DNA of 64,000 nt, taken from Okapia johnstoni. Lineage: Eukaryota; Chordata; Mammalia; Artiodactyla; Giraffidae. The position numbers and the translations under genes are program-made. Under the pieces are notes generated by a model. It did no database searches and was not told the origin of the DNA. It saw only the letters and a list, made by a program, of their open reading frames with translations. The stretch is from the NCBI GenBank assembly GCA_024291935.2, contig CM044309.1, positions 98,171,628 through 98,235,627 of the forward strand, in the 5' to 3' direction. Positions 11,023-22,935 of the stretch are shown here, piece after piece (position 1 is the first letter of the stretch; every line of letters begins with the position of its first letter).

Positions 11023-13080
11023 CACAGCTTATTCCACTTCCTGTGATATTCTCAGTAAAGCTTATTTTTCTAAAGTAGAAATTGAAACTGAAGAGAGAAG
11101 TTGAAAGCACATGAGTCAAACTAAGAAAGCTCTCTCCTGTAAATATTTGCTCTCTGAAAGTATTTCTTATGACTTTATTAAAATTAAAATGAATGGAAGA
11201 AAGGAGAAAGCAAACTGTTTCTCATGACCAAGGAGAAAAGGGAACTTGGAGGGTAGAAAACGGTGGTATGAGTGAGGCAGCCAAGTCAAAATATGAGAAC
11301 ACTAAAGCTAACAAGAGGAAAGTTGGAATAAATAAAGACTGAAAAAAATAAAAGGATGGTTTTTGAGGCAAATGAATGAGATTATAGAAGGAAATGGAGA
11401 AAGTTGAAGGCAATCTAATCCTACAGTAAAAACAAAACAGCAAAAGAAAGCTAAGAAGTAATTTGAGACTGTTCAATTTCATCAGGGGAAACTGTTTATG
11501 GAAATGCTTTTTTTAGGCAATAAAATAAACACAGGGAAATTTAAGAGAATGCTACTTAAATTCATATCTTTTACAAATATCATGTACCTGCTTTGTTCAG
11601 GCATTATGTAGGATTTGGATTCAAAGATGTTTGTTCAAGGAAAAACACAATTATAATAGTGCAGTTGCTTTCTTAAAGTATATAAACCATACAGAGTGAG
11701 AACATAGGAGAGAAAGAGTGTAGGTTTGATCAGAAGACAACAGAGGACTTAATCTGAAATTAGAAAGTTAGATAAGCATTTATAAAATAAAGTGAGACGA
11801 AATCTGATCAAAGGGAACAGATTCTGAAGTGTCCTAAGGACCTTCAAGGACTCTGGCTTAGCACCGTGGTCCTTTAGAAGACAATGGTGATGCTGGTAAG
11901 TGGAGATGAGCAGCCACCAGACCAACAGTCATCTTGCGTGCCTGAGAAGGACTTCTAGACTCTATGCCAGAGGTGAAGTGAAGCAGCTGGGTGATTTTGA
12001 ATGAGAGAGTGGCTTAATCAAATTTTCTATAAAAAGATGACTTGATGGAAATATGAAGAAAGGATGAGATATGGAAATACTAAATGCAGAGACATTATTA
12101 AAAAGGTAATTGAAACATTACAGGTGAGAAATTATAAAAGTCTTAACTTGGGCAATGGTAATAGACTAGGAAAAGAGGAGATAAATATTTAAGAGACAGA
12201 GTTAATAGGACTTAGTGGTCCTAATTCTTCTATATTTATGGCTTTCAGGTGAACCCAAGATCCCTTCATCCCCAGGACATCCAAGTCCTCTTGCCCATTT
12301 ACTCTGCTTCTCCTTATAACTCTGGTCATCCCCTATGTGAGCTATGATGGGGGAAGAGTTGGAATGTACTTACCAGTTTTATCAATGCTTTTACAAATGT
12401 GTTCAATAATAAAAAGTTGTAGTTCCTGAAAGATTATTTTCTGTTAAAAATAAAGTCTATTATTTTTAATTACAACAAGGATAGCATTACTTCACTGCTA
12501 TGGATTTCTGTTATCTCTAGGTTAGGTACAAGAGATATTAAAAGATTTCAATCTGCTTATCACACCCTCCCAGACTTAGAAAGTTGTTTTAAACTCCTCT
12601 TGTCCAGCAATGACATGAATACCTAACTATGCATCAAGCACTGTTTTTAGACAATTAGTAAGGAAAAGAGGGGCCACTTCCTTTATACAACTCAAACATA
12701 ATGGGAGCGAAAAATATAATACACTTACTATCAAGAACAAATATAGAGTTACCAAATACTGCAAGTGCTAGCAAAGAAAAATGCAGGGAGTCATGAAGCA
12801 TCTTAATGGAATGATTTTAGTACAGGATCTGAATGAAAAGAAGCTGAAAGAAACTGATCACAAATTGAGTGGAATGGAACATTATTATACCAGAAGTAGG
12901 ATGAGTTAGATCCATGACATGGGACCAGAGGCTTTAGAGAATGCAGAAGAAAGATAAGGCGGGGTTTTTCTATCCTTGGTAGGATTCTGAGATGATGCTT
13001 GAGTCGTGGAAAGACCTTGGAAAATGCTGAACAGAGGTGTGTATGATCGAATTTATATTTTAAGAAGGTCTGTCTTCCCT
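11023..13080. other. No gene recognised; possible ancient repeat
   Basis: Sequence around 11540-12180 has the purine-rich character of old mammalian interspersed repeats but no family could be assigned. All ORFs are short and without domains. Confidence 0.45.
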
Positions 13081-13300
13081 GGGCTTCCCAGGTAGTACAG
13101 TGGTAAACAGTCTGCCTGCCAATGAAGCAGATGGAAGAGTGGCAGGTTCGATTCCTGGGTTGGGAAGATCCCCTGGAGAAAGAAATGGCAACCCACTCCA
13201 ATATTCTTGCCTGGAAATTCCCATGCAAAGAGAAGCTTGGTGGGCAGCAGTCTATGGGGTTGCAAAGAGTCCAAAATGGCTGAGCATGCAGCACACATGT
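13081..13300 (+). mobile_element. Bov-tA SINE, diverged subtype
   Basis: Starts gggcttcccaggtagtacag and ends near gagcatgcagc. The head carries the longer form of the anticodon-side region (ctgcctgccaatgaagcag) seen also in the minus-strand copies at 13581 and 43175, which suggests a subfamily distinct from the ctgcaatgcagg type. Confidence 0.9.
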
Positions 13301-13580
13301 GTATGCACTGATAGGAGATGAAAGAGCATGGAAATGAGAAGATCATTTAAGAAACTTTCATAGGGGATAGAGTGAATAAATCCAAGATGCATGTTGGACA
13401 TGGGATGAATAGGATTGAAATAATGTAATGACTCTGATCTAACATATATAAATCTCAATATAACCAGGGTTTATGTATGTGAATAAAAACACTGATTTTC
13501 ACGAATCCTTCCTCTAATCCTTTCTAGTGAACTGCTTTCCTTCCCACTGCTCCCTTCCACAACAATTTCTGTTCCACTGT

Positions 13581-13804
13581 GCTGCGTGCCTGCTAAGTCA
13601 TTTCAGTCGTGTCTGACTCTTTGTGACCTTATGGGCTATAGCCCGCCAGGCTTCTCTGTCCGTGGAATTCTCCAGGCAAGAATACTGAAGTGGGTTGTCA
13701 TGCCCTTCTCCAGGGGATCTTCCTGACCCACTGAACTTGTGTCTCATTAAATTTCCTGCATTGGCAGGCAGGTTCTTTACTACTAGCACCACCTGCCACC
13801 TCTA
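13581..13804 (-). mobile_element. Bov-tA SINE with 9-bp TSD
   Basis: Full-length minus-strand copy of the longer-head subtype. The TSD ttccactgt occurs at 13572-13580 and 13805-13813. Confidence 0.93.
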
Positions 13805-14394
13805 TTCCACTGTATGTACTGAATTCACTATCAGAACTTCCTAAGTCCCCAGTTTGGAACAGTTTGTATTAAAGGATCTTATACAGTAACAGTTTTTCTT
13901 TCCTCTTCTTTTTTTTCCATTTTTTTCTTTCGAAAACCCATTGGAATTTTGTAGCCCATAAGAGCTGAGAAAAACCTGTATTTACTAAATCAGTGATTTC
14001 AAAGACTTGATTTCATAGTGTGAGTCAGATTATTCTACACAGACAGAAATAAGGTTATTTGAATACCAAATTTTTTTTTTGGGGGGGGGTCTTTGATCAC
14101 CTTAATTAAAAAGGAGAAGGAAATATGTTTTAAGATTTAAAGGAACAAAAGTTAGCCCCAGCTGACCCTGAATAATGGAATTTCAGAAACACAGAAATTT
14201 GTAACTGAGTATAATTCTAAAGCACAAAAGGGAAACGATAGGACTTCAAGCCCTTCCCTCCATGTCCTTTCTGCTTAATTGGAACTTCAGTATGGTTTCC
14301 ACAGGTTTGATTCTGAGTGAGTGCTGTCTTTGATCCTTCCCCCACGCCCATCCCCTCACCTGGATGAATGATTCTGAAAAGGTACATACATCGG
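13805..14394. other. No gene recognised
   Basis: Contains a T-run followed by a G-run near 14071-14090. No repeat family or coding signal recognised. Confidence 0.5.
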
Positions 14395-14553
14395 AAGAGG
14401 AGAGAAGGGTTGGAAGAGAGTGAGAGGGAAAAAGGAGGAGGAAGAGAGAGGAGAAGGGGGGAAGGGCGGGGAGGGGGAGAGAGGCAGGAGGGGAAGGAAG
14501 GAGGAGGAGTAAGGGAGAGGGCGGTGAGGACAGGGAGAAGGAGAAGGAGAAAA
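14395..14553. repeat. Purine-rich (GA/GGA) tract
   Basis: About 155 bases are almost entirely G and A on the plus strand (interrupted by a few pyrimidines), in irregular gga, gaga and aggg runs. Such homopurine tracts are prone to triplex or G-rich structures. ORFs across it are compositional artefacts. Confidence 0.9.
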
Positions 14554-14637
14554 CCAACAAAGTTTACAAACATGCACAGGTTAGGAAACAGTCGATAAAA
14601 TTTGAGGCAAAAGGGCTTAATGTTTTCAATATTGTGT

Positions 14638-14847
14638 TGCTTGCTCAGTTGCTCAGTGAAATCTGACTCCTTGTGACCCTGTGGAATGTAGCCCACCAGG
14701 CTCCTCCGTCCATGGGATTCTCCAGGCCAGGATACTGGAGTGGGTAGCCATTCCCTTCTCCAGGGGATCTTCCCAACCCAGGGATCGAACCCGCATCTCC
14801 CTTCATTGGCAGGAGGGTTCTTTACCACTGAGCCATCTGGGAAGCCC
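14638..14847 (-). mobile_element. Bov-tA SINE
   Basis: Full length, minus strand, tail at the left (ctcagttgctcagtg) and head at the right (gagccatctgggaagccc). It is close to consensus in the middle (ccaggctcctccgtcc), so relatively young. Confidence 0.93.
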
Positions 14848-17800
14848 TTACTTTATATTAATAAATGTTTAATATTGCTTTAATAAATATTTGATTTATA
14901 TTTAGTTGACGATGGATTGGTTGGTATTATGTGTGTGTGTCTGTAATTACAAGGAAGCACATGAGTGGCTGTGTTAAGCTTCAGTCCTCCCTCCCAAACT
15001 ACAAACCACACCCCCCTATTTGTGCCTTTATGATGAGGCATGCTAAGGGGCTTGTTAATAACCTTTAAGGGTGTGGTTTATTCTGTTTTTCTGTTGACGT
15101 GTTGTTTGGTGCTAGGAAGAAGAGTTTGCGTTTTGTAATCACGGGTTGAATTTATGAACTTTCAGTGAGTGTGGAGAGCCTTAAACTTTAACTGGAGAAT
15201 AATTTAAATGACTCATCTGAGCTCCTGATTTTTATAGCCTGCTTTACTTTCTTATCCATTACAAGAGGCTAACTGTTAGAATATGACTATAAGTATGGTG
15301 ATTTACATTAAAAAATCTTTTCTGCATTGTATAAAGAAGTTGGAAGAAAGAATTGGTCAACACAGAAATTATGTGGCATCCTTCTGTATTTTATGATAAA
15401 ATTAATGGACAAATTCTAACCAGGGCCTATAATAATTTCATTTCAAAATTACAACTTGGCAATATAAAAAAAAACTAATAAAATGTTTCCAAACTGAAAT
15501 ATAGATTAGAGAAATGAATGACAGAGATATGCATTCCCTTAGGTCCCTTTATAATCTACTGGTTTCCACTTTTATAATAGTTTGGTGATGAAGCATCTCG
15601 GCCTTGCCTTGGATTACATTTCTGTTTTCTACATTTATGACCTTTATTATCCTCTTTTCATGTAATTTCTCTATTTCTACTTATGACAACACTAAAACTT
15701 CTGTTTACAGGTTAACTATACCTCCCCACACTGATGATTTTTCTGCATCAATACAGCAGCTTGATTAAGCAGATAGGTTGTGTTTAGAAAATACTGCTGT
15801 TTTGAAAGGACTATTCGCTTCCTTATACCTTGATGGGATGCTTCAGTATATGCTAATCACATTTGTTACACTTTCTTCAATACTGTTCTTTACTATAAAT
15901 CTGTACCTATTTTGTTTTTATTTCTGTCAGCCACAAATTTCTTTGTAAGGTAGTCATGCAGAAAATATTTTCCCCAGCTATTAGAAATCAGTGTTCAGAT
16001 ATTTCTTCATATATATACAAAATAGAATTAAGAAGTGTGAACATTATTTGGTTATTTCATTCTGGATCTCTTTTTATTATCTGTTTGTGTTCTCTGGGTG
16101 TTCATATCATCACCCAATTTAGTGTCCTTTGTGACTTGAATTAATGTGCTGTGTACGTCTATGTTCAGACCAAAAAAAAAAAGTTAACATTCTTCTCAGA
16201 TACTTTAAATGAATGCAATTTAATACCAATAAAGCAGGGCCATGATGTTTTTCAGAAATGGATTGATAGAATATTTCTACCTAAGGGGAGTGCAGCAGCA
16301 TATTGATCATGAAAAGAGTTTTGGAACTTCCTTAAAAAAGAGTCCCTTAAAGGTTTAACTTCATCTACTGTATAGCTGCTGTACAGAAAGATAACCGTAT
16401 GGTCGATGAAATTATTTTTTAAAAAAGCACTTAGATTGAAAAGGAAATGACTATAGGAGATAATCTTCCATGTTATCACCATGAAACTTAATGAGACCAT
16501 AATGAGCATAACAAGAGTGAAAAATTCTTAACATGTTAACATGAGAAGAACAGCAGAGTGAAAATTCCTGTTCAGGAGTCCCACAATTCAAAGTTAAGTT
16601 GTGGTTCCCACTGAAGCTTATTCTTTAGGATGCTTGATTTTATTACTTTTAACACAGGTAGACAGAGAGACTTCAAGTATGCCCTATATGTATTTTCTCC
16701 TTCAGAGAAGTTTATGATACCTCAGAAATGCCCCTAAAAAGGTATAGAATAAAAAATCCCAAAGTAGCAACACCCATCCATATGCTGGAAATCCCATGCC
16801 AGGCAATGCTTCTTATAGTTGTGACATACTTTATATTCTTCCAGAAAAGTCTCATTGCATTCACAGTTTTTATAGGTATTGTGGTAGTATAATTTTTCAC
16901 TGTTTCATTCTCACTCTGGAGTCAATGAAGGGGGAAGAAGTTTGGACTATATGAAACTAAGGAAGCACAACTTTGATTCACTGCCCTTCTGAAACAGATT
17001 TATCAGCTTTATATGGTCAGCTGTAGCATACCAAGCTTTTAAGCACTGAAGCACTTTGAAGACATTGGTGTATTATTATACTTGGGAGTGTCTTTGCAAA
17101 ATAAAAATTCTTGCATTTTTCTTGATATATGAATATATGTACTTTGCTATATAAATGAATTCAATTTCCCTTGTATGTTTATAGGCTTATTTGCTGTGTT
17201 CTTTCCATGATGGGATTTGAAAATTTTTCTCTACTATTAAAGCTCTGCTCATTACACTCACACTTTTCCAATTCCACTAATTTAATCATTAATGCAAATG
17301 ATGGACTGTACTGTATTCTGTGTATATGTGTATACAGGTGTGTATACTTATTTCTGAATACAAAAAATTAATGAAAAACATATTTTCAAAATTCTATCTT
17401 CTCTCTTAGGTGCTTTATAGCAAATGCTTCTAAAATATACTGTGTAGCCTATGAATGGTAGAAGACCAGCTTAATTTTTTCTAAGATCAGAGGTACTCTT
17501 TCATCTAAAAATATGCAAGCATGTAGAATTTTCCAAACCAAAACTAAAGCTGCAGAATTTGAAGGTAATGGACACTTTTCTCAGCCCTTCTGAAGGACAA
17601 TCAGGGCAATTTGCAGGCAGCTAATTTTGCTTAACAAGAGCTAAAGCATTTATAGAGTAGGCTGTCCTTAAGGGGTAAATACTGAATTATAGAGCATAAT
17701 TTTATGCATAATTTAACTCCCCTTCTACAAATATCTGTCTTTATCTGAAGAGATTAATTGCCTGAAAAATCTTCATGCCTCAGTACATCTAGGAAACCTT

Positions 17801-18390
17801 TCTACTATAAACTTTGTTGGATAAAAGCAATATTAAAATAATATCTTTAACTGTTAAGACAAACACTGTCTGTTAACTGTAATTAAGGTAATTTCAAGAC
17901 TCCAATAGAGTGTCATGATATCACGAATAGAGACATGTATGGAAATAGAGGATATTCCCTCATTATACAAGTTCAAGACAGTTTTGGAACTTGCATGTAA
18001 TTAATAGTTTGACTATGAGGAAAAAAAATTGTAAGATTCAAGAAAAATCATGGCTAGGAGATAAAAATTAAATAGTGTTTCTATATTCCTGTTTATATCA
18101 GAAGCTACTTGAATATAAATATGTACCAGAAAGAGCAGGATAATGAACTCATTTCCTATCTGCACTAAATAGTGAACTTCAGTGTTGTGCATGCTTGAAG
18201 GGAATTACCAATTTGTATTAGATTTGTCAAAGTTACAAAAAACACTCTATCCAGATTTTGAAACATCCCAACTATTTTGAATGCTGTTTAGAAAACATGA
18301 TTATTGGAATTGTATGCAGCACATAAAGACTCCGTAATCCTTGCACTCAGCGCCCTACTGTTGTTCTCATGTGTCCTTGTGCACACCCAT
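14848..18390. other. Repeat-poor stretch without recognised gene
   Basis: About 3.5 kb with no recognised ruminant retroposon, unusual for this window. Short ORFs at 15956-16144, 16252-16509 and 17171-17371 have no recognisable domain. An inverted pair of CACCC/RUNX-like motifs is at 15003-15079. Confidence 0.5.
15003..15079. promoter_or_regulatory. Inverted CACCC plus RUNX-like motif pair
   Basis: aaaccacaccc (15003-15013) and its exact reverse complement gggtgtggttt (15069-15079) flank 55 bases. Each arm combines a CACCC box (KLF-type site) with an AACCACA/TGTGGTT RUNX-type core. The motifs are seen directly; any regulatory role is inference. Confidence 0.3.
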
Positions 18391-18570
18391 CTCCCACTGA
18401 ATGAATATACCACATTTTGTTGATCCATTCATCTGTCAACAGACTTTCGAGTGGCTTCCACATTTTCACTATTGTGAATAATGGTGCTATGAGCATGGGT
18501 CTATGAATATCACTTCAAAATCCTGTTTTCAATTATTGTGGGTATATACCAAGAAACCAAGTTGCCAGAC
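18391..18570 (-). mobile_element. L1M-type LINE fragment
   Basis: The complement matches the old L1 3' region: ccacattttgttgatccatt, then ctattgtgaataatggtgct, then gggtatatacc, in the usual order. It is highly diverged. Confidence 0.75.
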
Positions 18571-18877
18571 TACTTATGATAATTATATTTCTAATTTTTG
18601 GAGGATTAGAAGGATATTGAGCTAAAATAATTCTGGAGGTGAGTGAATTCTCTGCTTTCTGTTACATATATCTGTCCTCTTTCCATCTAACTTTACCTGC
18701 TTCTCCATATCCAGTAGTTGAAATAAACAGAATGGGGGGGGAATAGGAAGACAGAAATGAATCATATGTCATCTGAATCCACATTCATAGCTATACCATG
18801 AGTTTTAATATGCTATGAAATTGTGGCATTCTTTTTTATGGGTGGTTGATTTATTTTCAGTAATTTTCTTTCTTTAT

Positions 18878-19157
18878 TTACCAATTTATTTATTTGACTG
18901 TCCTGGGTCTGCGTTGCTTGCCCAAGCTTTTCTCTAATTTCAGTGCCCAAGCTTCTCATTGTGGTGGCCTCTCTTGTTGAAGAGCACAGGCTCTAGGGTG
19001 TGTGGGCTCAGTAGTTGCAGCTCTCGGCTCAAGAGCACAGGCTAAATCCATGGGTTTAGTTGCTCCGTGGCTTGTAGGATCTTACTGATCAGGAATCATA
19101 TCTGTGTCTCCTGCATTGGCAGGTGAATTCTTTACCACTGAGACACCAAGGAAGGCC
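18878..19157 (-). mobile_element. CHR-type tRNA SINE (cetartiodactyl)
   Basis: On the minus strand it reads from a tRNA-Glu-like head (complement of accactgagacaccaagg) into the CHR-specific body with gagcaactaaacccatgg and gcccacacaccctagagc-like blocks. This older SINE class is shared with whales and hippos and differs from Bov-tA after the head. Confidence 0.8.
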
Positions 19158-19390
19158 CATTGTTATTCTTCGTGGGTAACGTGACATTGATAACTCCTCT
19201 TCATTAAAGCAGACAATCAGAGCTCTGCAGTAGTGCATGGATTTACATTAATTTGTATATACTCTATCACGCAGGCTTTTTTAAAACAGTGGCATGAATT
19301 AGAAATCTGATTGCTATCCAGAAACTCACAAATGTCAACATTAAATCTGTACTTTCTGCAAAAAAGAAAAGATGTTGGTTATGAAGTAAA

Positions 19391-19597
19391 TAGGCTTCCC
19401 TGGTGATTAGATGGTAAAACATCTGCCTGCATTGCAGGAGACACGGGTTCAATCCTTAGGTTGGGAAAATCCCCTGGAGAAGTGATCGGCAGCCCACTCC
19501 AGTATTCTTGCCTGAAGAATGGACAGAGGAGCCTGGTGGGCTACAGTCCATGGGGCCCCAAAGAGTCAGACACGACTGAGCAGCTAACACAACAGCG
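19391..19597 (+). mobile_element. Bov-tA SINE with 9-bp TSD
   Basis: taggcttccctggtgattag through gagcagctaacac. The TSD tgaagtaaa is at 19382-19390 and 19598-19606. A short deletion after ttgcctgaagaa distinguishes it. Confidence 0.94.
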
Positions 19598-19606
19598 TGA
19601 AGTAAA

Positions 19607-20279
19607 GATGATATGATGCAAAGAACTCTGATTGTCTTTGTTACCTTTGCATTTGGCCAATTTAATGGATATTTGTTGATTTTTGACCACAAAGACTCCA
19701 TAAACTTTCCTCACATCTCAATTTTCTTTGGGGGAAATTACCCGTTTTCTTTTAAATGTATTCCGGTGGAATTGTTAATTATGTTCCCTGACCTAGGGGA
19801 AGGTAAGAGACCTAAGTTGGACCAGTCAGGCCCATACTCTCAAACTGAGGCAGAGGAATAATCAGTAGTTGGAATTCATCCCATCAAAAATATTGCTATT
19901 AATAATATGAGAACTTTTTACTGATATTTATGATGATAACTCCATAAAATATCCAATTGAAAAGGGGGAAACACCTCTATGTAGCTGTCTCCATATATAT
20001 ATATATGGGAAAAACATAATGATGTCAACAATTCTATTCCAGACTTCACTGTACATAAAGATTACTAGGAGCCGAATCTGCTTCCCTCTAACTTTGCCTA
20101 AGTACAATACAGTTTCTCTATCATAATGTTTATGGAATCTTCTTGATAAAAAGTTTTATTATTCTGATTTAGATGTTGGTTTCCACATTATACTCACTAT
20201 CACAAAGTATTCTTGGCTTATGAGTTTTCATAAAGAACACTTATCTATAACATCCACAGTAGAGAAATGATTTCTTTCT
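19607..20279. other. No gene recognised
   Basis: AT-rich with an (AT)n stretch at 19996-20007. The short ORF at 19613-19861 has no domain. Confidence 0.5.
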
Positions 20280-20462
20280 TTATTTGACCGTATAGGATTT
20301 TATAGAAAAATGTATATCATACAGATCTATATTACTAGTATTCAATTTATTAAATTTTAGAAAACCAAAAGACAATTTACCCACTTCTCCCATCCCCCAT
20401 GCCCTGCCTCTAACAACCACCAATCTGTTCTGTGCATCTGTGAATTTTTTTTTAATATACAG
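20280..20462 (-). mobile_element. L1M fragment, left part of an interrupted copy
   Basis: The complement of an old L1 3' end, with ctgcctctaacaaccaccaa and tctgttctgtgcatctgtga as landmarks. The match stops where the Tigger terminal repeat starts and resumes at 22711, so the two L1 pieces were once joined. Confidence 0.65.
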
Positions 20463-20576
20463 CAGTAGTTCCCCATTATTTGCAATGAATATGTTCCAAG
20501 ACCCCCAATGGATGGTTAAAACCATGGATAGCACTGGACTCTAAATTTACTATGCTTTTTTGGTATACATACAGGT

Positions 20577-20715
20577 ACTGTCTCAGTTGCTCAGTCATGC
20601 CTGACTCTTTGCAACCCCATGCACTATAGCCTACCAGACTCTTCTGTCCATGGAATTTTCAAGGCAAGAATACTGTAGTGGGTTGCCTTTTCCTACTCCA
20701 GAGGATCTTCCTGAC
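20577..20715 (-). mobile_element. Bov-tA SINE, head missing, inside Tigger
   Basis: Minus-strand copy from ctgtctcagttgctcagtca to gaggatcttcctgac; the tRNA-like head is absent, so it is 5'-truncated. The surrounding Tigger sequence (tacatac...cataactatga) is partly duplicated around it. Confidence 0.88.
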
Positions 20716-21221
20716 ACATACATAACTATGATAAAATTTAATTTATAAATTAGGCACAGTAAGAGATTAAAAACAGTAAAAAATAAAAAAACAACAGCAA
20801 TTATAACAATATACTCTAACACAAGTTATGTGAAGTTGGCCTCTCTCTCAAAGTATTTCATTGTACTATATATTCACTTCTTTCTTCCTGAGACAATGTC
20901 TAATGATAAAATGCCTATGTGATTAGATGAAGGAAGGTGAACCACAGAAGCACTGTTACGTAGTGTTAAACTATTATTGACTCTCTGACCATACCTCAGG
21001 AGAAGGATCATCTGTTTGAGGTGGTCCTAGATCATCCAGCCGTGGCATGATGATAGTTGACTAGCAGGAGCAGATGATGTCGATGATAGGTGGTCTCGGG
21101 AAGGACGGAGGAGGATACCATGAGATTTCACCATGCTTCTTAGAATTACAGCACGAAATTTAAAACTTCTTAATTATTCATTTCTAGAATTTTTCATTTC
21201 ATATTTTCGGACCAATGTGGA

Positions 21222-22661
21222 CTATGGAATTCCAGTTGAGCTATTTCAAATCCTAAAAGATGATGCTGTTAAAGTGCTGCACTCAATGTGCCAGCAAATT
21301 TGGAAAACTCAGCAGTGGCCACAGGACTGTAAAAGGTTAGTTTTCATTCTAATCCCAAAGAAAGGCAATGCCAAAGAATGTTCAAACTACCACAATTGCA
21401 CTCACCTCACATGTTAGCAAATAAATGCTCCAAATTCTGTAAGCCCGGCTTCAACAGCACATGAACTGTGAGCTTCCAGATGGTCAACCTGGACTTAAAA
21501 AGGCAGAGGAACCAGAGATCAAATTGCCAACATATACTGGATCATCAAAAAAGCAAGAGAGTTCCAGAGAAAACATCTACTTCTGCTTTACTGACTATGC
21601 CAAAGCCTTTGACTGTGTGTATCATAATAAATTGTGGAAAATTCTTCAAGAGAGGGGAATACCAGACCACCTGACCTGCCTCCTGAGAAATCTGTATGCA
21701 GGTCAAGAAGCAACAGTTAGAACTGGACATGGAGCAACAGACTGGTTCCAAATCGGGGAAGGAGTACGTCAAGGCTGCACTTTGACACCCTGCTTATTTA
21801 GCTTATATGCAGAGTTCATTTTGCGAAATGCCAGGCTGGATGAAGTACAAATTGGAATACAGATTGCTTGGAGAAATACCAATAACCTCAGATATGCAGA
21901 TGACACCACCCTTATGGCAGAAAGCAAAGAGGAACTAAGGACCCTCTTGATGAAAATGAAAGAGGAGATTGAAAAAGTTGGTTTAAAACTTCAGAAAACT
22001 AAGATCATGGCATCCGGTCCCATCATTTCATGGCAAATAGATGGGGAAACAATGGAAAGCGTGACAGACTTTAATTTCTTGGGTTCCAAAATCACTGCAG
22101 ATGGTGACTGCAGCCATGAAATTAAGACACTTGCTCCTTGGAAGAAAAGCTATGATCACCCTATACAGTATATTAAAAAGCGGAGACGTTACTTTGCCAA
22201 CAAAGTCCATCTAGTTCAAGCTATGGTTTTTCCAATAGTCATGTATGGATGTGAGAGTTGGACTATAAAGAAAGCTGAGCACCGATGAATTGATGCTTTT
22301 GAACTGTGGTGTTCAAGACTCTTGAGAGTCGCTTAGACTGCAAGAGATCAAACCAGTCGATCCTAAAGGAAATCAGTCCTGAATATTCATTGGAAGGACT
22401 GATGCTGAAGTTGAAACTACAATACTTTGGCCAACTGATGCGAAGAACTGACTCCTTGGAAAAACCCCGATGCTGGGAAAGATTGAAAGCAGGAGGAGAA
22501 GGTGATGACAAAGGATGAGATGGTTGGATGACATCACCAACTCGATGCACATGAGTTTAAGCGAGCTCTGGGGTTTGGTGAAGGACAGGGAAGCCTGGTT
22601 TGCTGCGGTGCATGGTTTGCAGAGTCAGACATGACTGAGCGACTGAACTGAACTGAACTGA
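21222..22661 (+). mobile_element. BovB LINE inserted in Tigger
   Basis: Starts near ggaattccagttgagctatt, just upstream of the RT core, and ends actgaactgaactgactg. 5'-truncated. Tigger sequence lies on both sides, so it arrived after the Tigger. Confidence 0.93.
21461..22288 (+). pseudogene. Truncated BovB reverse transcriptase ORF, 275 codons
   Basis: The longest BovB ORF in the window. RT motif A (FTDYAKAFD, residues 43-51), motif B (GVRQGC, residues 101-106) and motif C (YADD, residues 145-148) are all present, so the polymerase core residues survive. The N-terminal third, including the endonuclease, is missing, and the first 30 or so residues are out of the ancestral frame. Small deletions affect GLKLQKTK and the segment after SHEIKT, and a stop after KKAEHR removes the C-terminal domain. 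It has no promoter of its own and is most likely never translated. Confidence 0.87.
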
Positions 22662-22710
22662 CTGTGTGTGATAGAAACAATGGAATGTGAAACTACAGAT
22701 CGAGGGGAGG

Positions 22711-22935
22711 GGTGCTACTGCATGTAAAGTTTAGATTCCACTTATGAGAAAGATCATATGGTATTTATCTTTGTCTGACTTTCTTCACTTAGCACAATGC
22801 CCTCAACACCCATCCATGTTGTCACAAATGGCAAGACTTCATTCTTTTTTATGATAGAATAATATTTCATTATATATGTACACCACAATTTCTTTATCCT
22901 TTCACTCATTAATGGACTCTTAAGTTGTTATTATT
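22711..22935 (-). mobile_element. L1M fragment, right part of the interrupted copy
   Basis: Continues the L1 of 20280-20462: agattccacttatgagaaag, then cttcacttagcacaatgccc, then catccatgttgtcacaaatg, in the standard antisense L1 order. The 2.2 kb between the two pieces is younger insertions. Confidence 0.8.

Larger units (their letters stand above)
20463..22708 (+). mobile_element. Tigger-type DNA transposon, interrupted
   Basis: Left end cagtagttcccc (20463-20474) and right end ggggtgctactg (22697-22708) form imperfect terminal inverted repeats (10 of 12). Internal landmarks are ccaagacccccaatggatgg, taaattaggcacagtaagag and the attttcggacc stretch near 21200. Tigger elements are pogo/Tc1-mariner-type elements moved by a DDE transposase; this is a non-autonomous or deleted copy with no transposase ORF. 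Bov-tA (20577-20715) and BovB (21222-22661) sit inside it. Flanking TA-rich bases are compatible with TA target duplication. Confidence 0.75.

Noticed and set aside
14246..14598. ORFs across the purine-rich tract on both strands
   Set aside because: Proline/serine- or glutamate/arginine-rich products are what a GA/CT tract gives in any frame.
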